Below, piece after piece: positions 56,408 to 64,000 of a stretch of DNA of 64,000 nt. The stretch comes from Thalassotalea sp. PS06. Its GTDB lineage: Bacteria; Pseudomonadota; Gammaproteobacteria; Enterobacterales; Alteromonadaceae. The notes below the pieces were generated by a model that did not search any database, was not told the DNA's origin, and saw nothing but the letters and a program-made list of their open reading frames with translations. Within the stretch, counting starts at the first letter, position 1. Each line of letters begins with the position of its first letter. The position numbers were made by a program, and so were the translations under genes. Location: NCBI RefSeq assembly GCF_007197775.1, contig NZ_CP041638.1, forward strand, positions 2,480,001 to 2,544,000, in the 5' to 3' direction.

Positions 56408-58375
56408 CTATTCTCCTTTTTGCAAAAATCTCTCCACCCTTTCAACTCGTCTTGGCTTACCTTGCAATACTAAAGTATCCTGGGCCATCAAAACCTCATC
56501 ACCAGGAGGGTGAGGGATCTCCTGACCGCGGCGGCGAATTGCTAATATTTCTACCCGTTTTTCACTCAGTTTGAGTGTATCAATGCGCTTGCCGGTAGCA
56601 AAAGCATCATCGTTCAGCAGTGTCGCGTGAACAAACTCAAGCCGTTCAATGGCACCTGCACTCATATCGGTATCGACACCAGGATAAAAACCATGCAGGC
56701 GATTATAATGATTTTTCCTTTCCGCACGAATTTGACGGACAATTCTCGAAAACGGCACGCCACTTAAATTTAACACCTGAGAAACCAGCATTAAGCTGCC
56801 CTCCAGTGATTCAGGAACCACTTCGGTCGCTCCGGCTTCCTGGAGTTTTGTCAAGGCATCATCATTACGTGTTCGAACCAAAATCTGCACATGCTCTGAC
56901 AACGACCGCACTTTTTGCACTACATCAAAAGATTGCTCTGGTTCACCGTAGGAAACTACCACCAATTTTGCCTGCTCGATATTGGCTGCATGCAAAACTT
57001 CCGCCTGGCGTGCTGAACCAAAGAGCACATTTTCACCTGCTTCTCGAGCTTCAGTAACCCGCACCGGATCAATATCGATCGCGATAAAATTGATATTCTC
57101 CTGTTTCAGGAACCGACTAACCGTCTGACCAACCCTACCAAAACCGCAAATAACTACATGTTCACTCATTTCTTGCTGCGGCTGAGTCAGTTCTTCATTA
57201 TCCTGAGCCTGATGATTCTCTACCGTCAGTTTTACCGCCCAGCTTCTTGCATGGGTGATCATAAATGGCGTTATCGCCATCGATAGTATGCCTGCACCAA
57301 GCAATATCGAGGTTAACTCAGTACTAAATACGCCGTTATTTGCTGCCATTGCTATCAGTACGAAACTAAACTCCCCCATCTGCGCCAACATAAAACCTGC
57401 TGCCCAGGAGTCTTTGGCAGACTCGCCCGCCCGAACACCGAGTATGCGGATGACGGAAATCTTTATCAATAATGATAAAAGTAACACTAAGGCTATACTG
57501 CCGGGTGATTGCAATAATGCCTGCCAATCGAGCTTCATGCCTACGGTGACGAAAAATAATCCAAGTAGAATATCCCTAAATGGGCGAATATCGGCTTCAA
57601 GCTGATATTTATATTGGCTTTCACCAAGCATCATTCCCGCAAGAAAAGCCCCGAGGGCCATCGATAACCCGAAAAACTGCGTCAGCGCTGCAGCCAGCAA
57701 GGTTACCAGCAAGGTTGTTAATACAAAAAGCTCATCGGTGCGAACCTGAGCCACGACGTTGAAGATACGAGGCAATAACCAACGACCTGCAAACAACAAC
57801 ACAGCGACGACAAATAAGCCCTTTACCAGTGCCAGAAATAACGCACTAAGCACACCCCAGTCGGCGCCCTCGCCCAGCAACGGAATTAAAATTAAAAAAG
57901 GGACAACGGCAATATCCTGACAGAGCAAAACGGCAACGGATATCTGCCCAGAACGGCGTTTAATCGAGCCGGATTCAGACAGTTGACGAATCACGATTGC
58001 TGTCGAAGATAATGCCACCACACCACCAATGACAAATGCGGTTGGCAGGGAGAATCCAAAGAGTAACGCCAGCACAATGACGATAAGCAAAGTTAAACCA
58101 ACCTGCTTGCAACCGACATCGGTTACCAGGTGGCGCATTGCTAAAAGTTTTGGAAGTGAAAATTCAAGTCCAAGAGTAAACAACAAAAATACAATGCCGA
58201 GTTCAGCAATATGCTCATAGTCTGATTCATCACCGGTAATATTCAGACCATGTTCACCAATTAAAGTACCAGCAACCAGATAGGCCAGGATCGCGGGCAA
58301 ACGCCACCGCCTGAATAACCAGACGACAACGACTGCCGCCACTAAGATTGCAAGAACCTGATAAAAGTTGCCCAC
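56408..58375 (-). CDS. CPA2-family cation:proton antiporter (KefB/KefC-like)
   Basis: 655 residues. The N-terminal about 380 residues hold 12-13 membrane helices of the Na+/H+ exchanger fold. A cytoplasmic TrkA-N (RCK) domain begins VVICGFGRVGQTVSRFL (about residue 405) and is followed by a TrkA-C domain near 570-650 (GAIERLEFVHATLL region). This is the glutathione-gated Kef or YbaL type, exporting K+ in exchange for H+. A Kef identity would need the glutathione-binding residues and a KefF/KefG partner, and no such gene is adjacent, so I keep the call to the family. It converges on the patatin gene. Confidence 0.9.
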   Translation of the reverse strand: MGNFYQVLAILVAAVVVVWLFRRWRLPAILAYLVAGTLIGEHGLNITGDESDYEHIAELGIVFLLFTLGLEFSLPKLLAMRHLVTDVGCKQVGLTLLIVIVLALLFGFSLPTAFVIGGVVALSSTAIVIRQLSESGSIKRRSGQISVAVLLCQDIAVVPFLILIPLLGEGADWGVLSALFLALVKGLFVVAVLLFAGRWLLPRIFNVVAQVRTDELFVLTTLLVTLLAAALTQFFGLSMALGAFLAGMMLGESQYKYQLEADIRPFRDILLGLFFVTVGMKLDWQALLQSPGSIALVLLLSLLIKISVIRILGVRAGESAKDSWAAGFMLAQMGEFSFVLIAMAANNGVFSTELTSILLGAGILSMAITPFMITHARSWAVKLTVENHQAQDNEELTQPQQEMSEHVVICGFGRVGQTVSRFLKQENINFIAIDIDPVRVTEAREAGENVLFGSARQAEVLHAANIEQAKLVVVSYGEPEQSFDVVQKVRSLSEHVQILVRTRNDDALTKLQEAGATEVVPESLEGSLMLVSQVLNLSGVPFSRIVRQIRAERKNHYNRLHGFYPGVDTDMSAGAIERLEFVHATLLNDDAFATGKRIDTLKLSEKRVEILAIRRRGQEIPHPPGDEVLMAQDTLVLQGKPRRVERVERFLQKGE

Positions 58376-58793
58376 TTAGAACCCTTTTGAATTGAAGGCC
58401 ATGCCTGACAATAATCCTGTCACATAGCTAGCGAAGGTAACGATCCCATTCCATACTAATACCAAGTCCACTAAGTGTTTTCTCACTCAGTGAGAATTTA
58501 AAGGCTTTTAGACAAGGCTTTGATTGCAGAAAATGGTTATTCCATTGTCAAAATCAGTAACGAAGGATAAACGCCTTTAAAACTCACCCGTAGGGAGTTT
58601 ATCAAAGGCCCATTTAAGGCCCTAGATTTCAGTAATATAGAATGACTATATCAATGAAATCTATGTTGTAAATGAACCTTTGCCCTAACTCTGAGTTGTG
58701 CAAAAATTTAATGGATTTGGTATAAGTATCTATGTAAATCGAAACATTGTTAATTTTATACGGCGAGATTTTTCCTGGTTCGTCCCACAACCT
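58376..58793. other. Divergent region between the antiporter and the winged-helix regulator, with MITE copy 3
   Basis: 418 bases. MITE copy 3 fills 58460-58722, leaving about 80 bases on the left for the antiporter promoter and 70 on the right for the regulator promoter. Confidence 0.65.
58460..58722. mobile_element. MITE-like element, full copy 3 (263 bp, opposite orientation)
   Basis: It begins TACCAAGTCCACTAA and ends TTAATGGATTTGGTA, with TAA flanking both ends. Length is again exactly 263 bases, and the interior is the reverse complement of copies 1 and 2 with more differences. Confidence 0.82.
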
Positions 58794-61226
58794 ATGGACA
58801 AACACGAAAAAAACATCGACATTTCAAATAGAAAGACTTCCATCTTAGAGATTGATTCGGAGTTAGACAAGCAGTTACATCAGGGATTCTTCCTTCATGA
58901 AGTGTTAGTTAAACCCGATCTTGGCATCGTCATTCGGGAAACAGAACGATTTCACCTGGCCCCTAAAGCTATGGAGGTATTAGTGTTGCTGGCTTCCCGG
59001 CCAGATATCGTCGTAACATACGAACAAATACTTGGGGTTGTCTGGGCCAGCAGTAAGGCATCAAAAAGCACGGTATCTCATACCATCAGTGAAATCCGGC
59101 AGGTATTAGGGGATCCGAAAGAATGCCCAATCATGATCCAGACCATTCCGCGCAAAGGTTACCGACTAAAAGTTACACCAACCCTGCTTGAAAACAGCGA
59201 TGCTGACCATTTAGGGTTACCTTCCCCTGGTCCTTTCAAGCTCTCATGGGCGATGATAAAAAGCAGCAGACTATTTAAAGTCAGCGCTGCTTACATCCTG
59301 TTTTCGTGGATCATGCTGCAAGCCTTCGCCATTATTTTTCCGATTTTCGAATTTCCCGACTGGGGGTTAAAGGTCGCCACTCTGGGACTCGTTATCGGCT
59401 TTATCATCGTCATTATTTATTATTGGTTTAGTGAAATTGATGCACGTAAACGATTAGCAAAAGCCAAGGCAACAAAAGTAACCCTGATAAAACAATTCAT
59501 CTTTGATTCAATTTTCGTGTTTGGTGCTTTAGGAGTGATTTTTTTGATTTCCAGTCACCTGGTAGAAAAGATTGATGAACAGGTATCGAACCCCGGAACA
59601 ACAATGGACGGTTCCTCAGGCGTAAATAGTAATGCTGTCGCGGTTTTTCCATTTTCAGATTCACAACATTCAGACGAAACATCATACTACCCGGCAACCA
59701 TTCAGGAAGAGCTGATCAGCTATCTGTCTTCGTCACCTCAAATCAAAGTAACCTCGCTGCGCTCAACCAATTCGATGCCGCAAAATAGTGATATCAATGC
59801 GATAAAACTGCAACTAAAAGCCAGGTATTTGATAGAAGGAACCATTTCCTATGATCAGGAAACCCTGGAAATCACCAGTCGATTAATTGATACCGAAACC
59901 GGATTTCAACTCTGGCAAGATAAACTGTCAGGCAACAAAAACCAACTACTGGCGCTTAATGAGGAGCTATTCAGGAAAGTCCAGAATGCTTTATTGTTAT
60001 TAATTACCGGTAGCTCTCAGGAAAACGAATCGCTAAACCGACCTACAGAGAATTTCGCCGCCTATGATGCCTATCTGCAGGGTAAAGCTGCCTACCAGGA
60101 CGATAGCAGCATATCCAGTTTAAAAACCGCGGAAAAACACTTCACTAAAGCCTTATCTCTCGACAATCAGTTTGTACTCGCCGCGGCTGCGCTATGTAAA
60201 ACTAACCTGAAAATGTACACCTTTAGTCAAACCATCAGTGAATACCAAAAAGCCAAGCAATCCTGTGAGCTGACGGCTAATTACAAACAAGTGAGCAGCG
60301 AATTGCATCTGGCTCTGGGAAAGCTTTATCTGACAAATGGCGAATATCATCATGCCAAGGAACAGTTTGAAGAAGCGCTGCATGTTGACGAAAACAATTC
60401 CGAAGCCATGTGCGATTTAGCGACTACATACAAGCATTTGGAAGAACCTGTAAAAGCCCGGCAGTTTTACCGCAAAGCTATCCAGTCGGAACCAGGCTTT
60501 TGGTACAACTATTATGAGTACGGCGCATTTTTGTTTACTACCGGCAATTTTAAAGAAGCCATTATCCAGTTTAAAAAGGTCAATTTACTTAAAGATGATA
60601 TGGTTAGTTCTTACAACGCTTTAGGGGCTTCGCACATGATGTTATGGCAGTTGGACGAAGCGGTGGTGGCACTAAATAAGGCTATTGAATTAGAACCAAG
60701 CGCTCTGGCATTCTCGAATTTGGCGACCAATTATTTCTATCTGCAAGAGTTCGACGTGGCTGCAACAAACTATGAAAAAGCGCTACATCATGCGCCGGAT
60801 AACTACACTTATTGGGGCAATCTTGCCGATGCAATTCGATATCAGGGCTCTGACATTCCAAAAGCCCAGAATGCTTATAACAAAGCCCTGAACTTAGCGA
60901 AACAAAATGAAAAGATAAACCCTAATGATATAAACCTGAAAGCGCAGATCTCCCGATATCATTCGGAATTAAACCAATGTCAAATGGCCGCGGATTATCA
61001 AAATTCGGTACTGCAAACTGAGCATCAGGATCCTCAGGTTTTTTATGATATGGCCATCGTCGCAAAAAACTGCCTCTCCAATGTGCAAATGAAAAGCATG
61101 CTAAACAAGGCAGTGTCGATGGGAGTAGACCCGAAAATGATATTAGCGGATCCGCAATTTTTAGACTATAAAGAAGAACTTATCAGGTTATTTAACAATG
61201 ACGCTCCCCCCATCACAGGGACCTAA
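58794..61226 (+). CDS. Membrane-bound winged-helix regulator with TolB-like and TPR domains
   Basis: 810 residues from the ATG at 58794; the frame is open back to a GTG inside the MITE (58698), which I reject. The N-terminal OmpR/CadC-type winged helix (about 45-135) has LAPKAMEVLVLLASRPDIVV and a wing ending TIPRKGYRLKV. Two or three membrane helices follow (about 160-182, 190-212, 235-258). A TolB/FlgO-like domain begins VAVFPFSDSQ (about 280-385), and at least eight TPR repeats fill 395-790 (for example AKEQFEEALHVDENNSEAM). This is a CadC/ToxR-like one-component design in which the periplasmic TPR part senses and the cytoplasmic helix binds DNA. A small Cys-rich secreted protein is encoded 80 bases downstream. 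Ligand unknown. Confidence 0.88.
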   Translation: MDKHEKNIDISNRKTSILEIDSELDKQLHQGFFLHEVLVKPDLGIVIRETERFHLAPKAMEVLVLLASRPDIVVTYEQILGVVWASSKASKSTVSHTISEIRQVLGDPKECPIMIQTIPRKGYRLKVTPTLLENSDADHLGLPSPGPFKLSWAMIKSSRLFKVSAAYILFSWIMLQAFAIIFPIFEFPDWGLKVATLGLVIGFIIVIIYYWFSEIDARKRLAKAKATKVTLIKQFIFDSIFVFGALGVIFLISSHLVEKIDEQVSNPGTTMDGSSGVNSNAVAVFPFSDSQHSDETSYYPATIQEELISYLSSSPQIKVTSLRSTNSMPQNSDINAIKLQLKARYLIEGTISYDQETLEITSRLIDTETGFQLWQDKLSGNKNQLLALNEELFRKVQNALLLLITGSSQENESLNRPTENFAAYDAYLQGKAAYQDDSSISSLKTAEKHFTKALSLDNQFVLAAAALCKTNLKMYTFSQTISEYQKAKQSCELTANYKQVSSELHLALGKLYLTNGEYHHAKEQFEEALHVDENNSEAMCDLATTYKHLEEPVKARQFYRKAIQSEPGFWYNYYEYGAFLFTTGNFKEAIIQFKKVNLLKDDMVSSYNALGASHMMLWQLDEAVVALNKAIELEPSALAFSNLATNYFYLQEFDVAATNYEKALHHAPDNYTYWGNLADAIRYQGSDIPKAQNAYNKALNLAKQNEKINPNDINLKAQISRYHSELNQCQMAADYQNSVLQTEHQDPQVFYDMAIVAKNCLSNVQMKSMLNKAVSMGVDPKMILADPQFLDYKEELIRLFNNDAPPITGT

Positions 61227-61306
61227 TATCACTGCAGTTATTCTGGGGAATGACCTGAACCGGAGCCTTGCTTCTGGAACATTAAATTTAACCCCAGGAA
61301 CCTACT

Positions 61307-61825
61307 ATGAACACCCTTGTACAAGTAGCTCGAAAAACATTTATTGTCGCACTGTCCGTCATACTTTTACCGATGAGCATTGCTCAAGCGAAACAAAATG
61401 ATCAAACATTGGTTATTGATATCGATCCGGTAACCAGTTGCGCGTTAACCGTCACCCTAGCAGACCCGGAAGATAACAACTGTAACAAGTTGGATAAGAA
61501 CCCCTGCAAAAATGTGAAGGACTGTATTTGTTCAGTGAAAGATAAAAAGATTATCTGGAAAGCGGATAGTAAATACAAATACACCTTGCACTTCCATCCA
61601 GTAACGTCAGCTGCGGATTTACCGGTTAATCCAAACGATGATTTCGAGTTGGAATTAACCCCATTTAAAGAAAAAAACAAAGACGATGGTTGCTCAAGCA
61701 CCCTGGTAACTTCTGATGAAGGGGTGATTGATTGCAAAGTAAAAAATAAAGGCACCTGGGATTATGACGTCAAAGTCGAAGGGTGTGCGGAAGGATTTGA
61801 TCCGCGAATCGTTATTCACCAATAG
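61307..61825 (+). CDS. Small cysteine-rich secreted protein of unknown function
   Basis: 172 residues with a clear Sec signal (MNTLVQVARKTFIVALSVILLPMSIAQA, cleaved at about 28). The mature part has eight cysteines, five of them in about 35 residues (SC ... NNC ... PC ... DC ... IC), consistent with disulphide-rich folding, and the sequence is otherwise Lys/Asp-rich. No family is recognised. It follows the winged-helix/TPR regulator by 80 bases on the same strand, and AGGAACC gives it a proper ribosome-binding site, so it may be regulated or sensed by that protein. It overlaps the convergent downstream gene by 14 bases. Confidence 0.8.
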   Translation: MNTLVQVARKTFIVALSVILLPMSIAQAKQNDQTLVIDIDPVTSCALTVTLADPEDNNCNKLDKNPCKNVKDCICSVKDKKIIWKADSKYKYTLHFHPVTSAADLPVNPNDDFELELTPFKEKNKDDGCSSTLVTSDEGVIDCKVKNKGTWDYDVKVEGCAEGFDPRIVIHQ

Positions 61826-62606
61826 CGTTGGCATTACCAAGACTTTCGATTAGCCTTGATAGCGCTTCGTTTTTCTCTGAAGCGCTAAAATCCTCGCAGA
61901 TACGAGCAAGACGCAGAGCATCACCAAAACGCTCTGGGGTCAGGCTGTAAACCGACTTGCTCAAAAAAACGGAATCCAAGCGATAGGTTTTTGAATAAAA
62001 CTCAATCGCTTCTGAAACATCGGTAAAGTCGGTGCCGTCAAAATGAAACGATACCTGTTCGTCCAAAGACACTTCACAACCGCTTACCTGTAACGGCCAG
62101 CCCTTGAAGTTTACCCGGTCGCGGGCAATCTCAAACATAAACCAGGCGCTACGAGCGAACCCTTCAAAATTGCCGCCCTCAAAGCCACTGTTTTCCAGTT
62201 CTTCTTTGGTCCAGTTAACGCCAATCGCTAAATCTTTGCGATAAATCTTCCGCAACCCACTTTTAACTTTTTCGCGAACTTTAGCGATTGCTAGTTTCCG
62301 ATGTTTGGCCGCCAGAGTTGCACACTCATGACACGTTGGAATAGCCATACCCTCAGAGTTAGTGTTGCTATCAGCGTTTGATTCAGGCTTATGGTTAAAC
62401 ACTCGCCCTGCTGGTTCTTTGCAAAACCAGCAGCAATGGCGATACTCAAAAGGCACCTCAATAGGCAAAACCCCAGGATTATTTACCGCAGGGCTTGATA
62501 GCTCTTGGTCGCGATCGCAAGAATGCTTTTCACCATGATAGAACTCATCGCTGTCTATATGAGAAAGTAAAGTGGTTTTTGCCCGGCGGCGATTATCATT
62601 ATTCAT
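61812..62606 (-). CDS. Uncharacterised protein with a CxxC zinc-knuckle-like N-terminus
   Basis: 264 residues, no signal peptide. The N-terminal part has CCWFCKEP and, about 30 residues on, PTCHECAT, two CxxC pairs that could bind zinc. A basic helical segment follows (HRKLAIAKVREKVKSGLRKIYRK), then a mixed alpha/beta C-terminal half without known motifs. I do not recognise the family. It is encoded on the strand opposite the Cys-rich secreted protein and 25 bases after rhlE, so it may be co-transcribed with rhlE. The ATG at 62606 is preceded by GATTGTAACG, which is a weak ribosome-binding site. Confidence 0.75.
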   Translation of the reverse strand: MNNDNRRRAKTTLLSHIDSDEFYHGEKHSCDRDQELSSPAVNNPGVLPIEVPFEYRHCCWFCKEPAGRVFNHKPESNADSNTNSEGMAIPTCHECATLAAKHRKLAIAKVREKVKSGLRKIYRKDLAIGVNWTKEELENSGFEGGNFEGFARSAWFMFEIARDRVNFKGWPLQVSGCEVSLDEQVSFHFDGTDFTDVSEAIEFYSKTYRLDSVFLSKSVYSLTPERFGDALRLARICEDFSASEKNEALSRLIESLGNANAIGE

Positions 62607-62631
62607 CGTTACAATCTATCAATGTATTCAA

Positions 62632-63927
62632 TCAGCGACTGGAATGACGGCTTTTGCGCTTAGCTTTACCTTTATTGGCAGAACCTGCGCGCTTTTTCTC
62701 GAGGGAGCGATTTTTATCCCGGATTTGTTGATAACGATTTTTTGCTACCGCCTTTTTCTCTTTCGTAGCCTGCTGTTTCTCTAGCTCGGGATTTAAGTCA
62801 AATTCATAACCGGGAAGTGCAACACGTTCGATCTTCTGCTCGATAAGCGCTTCGATATCGCCGAGGAATCGGTGGTCTTTTGGCGATACCAGAGAAATCG
62901 CCGTGCCAGATTTACCAGCACGCCCGGTGCGGCCGATGCGATGCACATAATCTTCAGCCAGGAACGGCAAGTGATAATTCACCACATATTCTAAATCCGG
63001 TATATCGATGCCACGAGCGGCAACATCGGTGGCAACCATAACCCGAGCTTTACCTTCGGTGAATTCTTGCAATGCCTTGTTTCGGGCACCTTGTGATTTT
63101 TCACCGTGACATAACACGGCTTTGATACCATCTAACTTTAGCTCTTTTGCCAATTCATTGGCGCTGTCTCGCGTACCAGCAAACACCATAACCTGATGCC
63201 AGTTATTGCGGCCAATTAACTCAGACAACATTTCCCGCTTGCGACTCTCCTGAACCGGGTAAACAAACTGACGGACTTTCTTAGCCGTCGCGTTTTGCCT
63301 GGCGGTTTCAATGATCCTTGGATTTTGCAGAATTTGTTTTGCCAGGTTTTTAACTTTATTGGAAAATGTTGCAGAAAATAGCAAGGTTTGATGCGGTTGC
63401 TTAATGCCAGACAAAATTTCTTCAATCGGTTTCAAAAAGCCCATATCCAGCATTCTGTCTGCCTCATCAAGCACAACAAACTTAAGTTGATTCAATCTCA
63501 GCGAACGATTTTGAATGTGTTCTAATACCCGCCCCGGGGTTGCGACTACAATATCACAGCCCTGTTCAAGTCGTTTTTGTTGTTCACTATTACCAACGCC
63601 ACCATAAACCAAAGTGGTGGTTAGCTGGGTAAATTGGCAATACTGCTCAATATTTTCTTTAACCTGTTTCGCCAGCTCGCGAGTTGGCGCCAGTATTAAG
63701 GCTTTAACGCCACTTCCCCGGGATGCTCCTGATTTGATCAACGACTCAATAATTGGAATCGAAAACGCGGCAGTCTTACCGGTACCGGTTTGCGCACTAG
63801 CCAATACGTCCTGACCCGAACGTATCGCAGAAATACCTTTTTGTTGAATCGGCGTGAGGTTTTTATAACCTGCTGATTTTACGGCCTGCAGCAATGGTTC
63901 CGGCAGACCGATAGCATCAAAACTCAT
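62632..63927 (-). CDS. rhlE: DEAD-box RNA helicase, RhlE type
   Basis: 431 residues. All the helicase motifs are intact: Q motif NLTPIQQ, Walker A AQTGTGKTAA, DEAD in VLDEADRMLDMG, SAT in LLFSATFSNKV and motif VI HRIGRTGRAGKSG. The F upstream of the Q motif, the FSAT pattern and the short basic C-terminal tail (KRAGSANKGKAKRKSRHSSR) are typical of RhlE. It unwinds short RNA duplexes in ribosome assembly and RNA decay. The CxxC protein gene follows with 25 bases between; the promoter is upstream of 63927. Confidence 0.92.
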   Translation of the reverse strand: MSFDAIGLPEPLLQAVKSAGYKNLTPIQQKGISAIRSGQDVLASAQTGTGKTAAFSIPIIESLIKSGASRGSGVKALILAPTRELAKQVKENIEQYCQFTQLTTTLVYGGVGNSEQQKRLEQGCDIVVATPGRVLEHIQNRSLRLNQLKFVVLDEADRMLDMGFLKPIEEILSGIKQPHQTLLFSATFSNKVKNLAKQILQNPRIIETARQNATAKKVRQFVYPVQESRKREMLSELIGRNNWHQVMVFAGTRDSANELAKELKLDGIKAVLCHGEKSQGARNKALQEFTEGKARVMVATDVAARGIDIPDLEYVVNYHLPFLAEDYVHRIGRTGRAGKSGTAISLVSPKDHRFLGDIEALIEQKIERVALPGYEFDLNPELEKQQATKEKKAVAKNRYQQIRDKNRSLEKKRAGSANKGKAKRKSRHSSR

Positions 63928-63995
63928 GAATTTACCTTAGTGCTAAAATGTGCCGGCGATAATAGCAAAAATCAGGGCCAACCCCCTAATGATAA

Positions 63996-64000
63996 TACCA
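63996..64000. mobile_element. Possible start of another MITE-like copy at the window edge
   Basis: The window ends TAA followed by TACCA, the same flank and first five bases as the copies at 9749 and 58460. Only five bases of the element are visible, so this is a pointer, not an identification. Confidence 0.2.

Noticed and set aside
58698..58793. GTG start of the winged-helix regulator inside the MITE
   Set aside because: The extra 32 residues are encoded partly by the mobile element and precede the expected start of the winged helix; kept only as an observation.

Overview
The window is a stretch of chromosome from a marine-type gammaproteobacterium, most likely Alteromonadales (Colwelliaceae or Alteromonadaceae). 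The evidence is gene order. tig-clpP-clpX-lon-hupB-ppiD, pdxB-asd-fimV-truA-accD-folC-dedD-cvpA-purF, and fabB/mnmC/yfcL/epmC are classical gammaproteobacterial neighbourhoods. The AT-leaning base composition, the miaE gene and the abundant short repeats beginning TACCAATCCC fit that order. I cannot name the species.

Layout. 1-485: the start of a secreted protein cut by the window edge. 682-9513 (minus): protein quality control (PpiD, HU-beta, Lon, ClpX, ClpP, trigger factor). 10089-10482: a four-gene tRNA operon (Pro-Arg-His-Pro) with two identical Pro genes. 10774-14531: folD, cysS, ppiB, lpxH. 14548-22869: a more accessory stretch with a DUF885 lipoprotein, MiaE, a secreted serralysin-type metalloprotease, a TetR regulator with an aldehyde dehydrogenase, and two small uncharacterised proteins. 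22932-33644 (minus): the purF-to-pdxB block of nucleotide, folate, lipid, tRNA and pyridoxal metabolism. 33954-38503: a beta-CASP metallo-beta-lactamase, a 0.9-kb noncoding region full of hairpins and repeats, and an orphan lipoprotein. 38821-45053: FabB, MnmC, a SYLF lipoprotein, YfcL, an NAD-kinase-like protein and EpmC. 45326-47925: an AsnC-type regulator, SixA-like phosphatase, Sel1-repeat protein and a SpoU methylase. 48272-54685: dnaJ, dnaK, an HD-GYP response regulator, grpE and nadK. 55211-63927: patatin phospholipase, a CPA2 antiporter, a winged-helix/TPR membrane regulator followed by a small cysteine-rich secreted protein, a CxxC protein and RhlE helicase.

How the genes work together. 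The chaperone and protease genes form a heat-shock theme: three sigma-32-type promoters can be read directly, in front of lon, dnaK and grpE. Lipid genes (accD, fabB, lpxH, patatin) and tRNA/translation modification genes (truA, mnmC, miaE, epmC, SpoU) are scattered through the block but not obviously co-regulated.

The most unusual material is noncoding. (1) A 254-bp unit made of about ten consecutive small hairpins is repeated in tandem at 35358-35861. The differences between the two copies fall almost entirely in loops and linkers or are compensatory within a stem, which is direct evidence that the folded structure is maintained. (2) A second hairpin chain lies between the SpoU gene and dnaJ. 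(3) A MITE-like family has three full copies of exactly 263 bp plus shortened derivatives, all intact copies flanked by TAA or TTA duplications. These are the best candidates for undescribed elements; the protein-coding genes are mostly well-known families.
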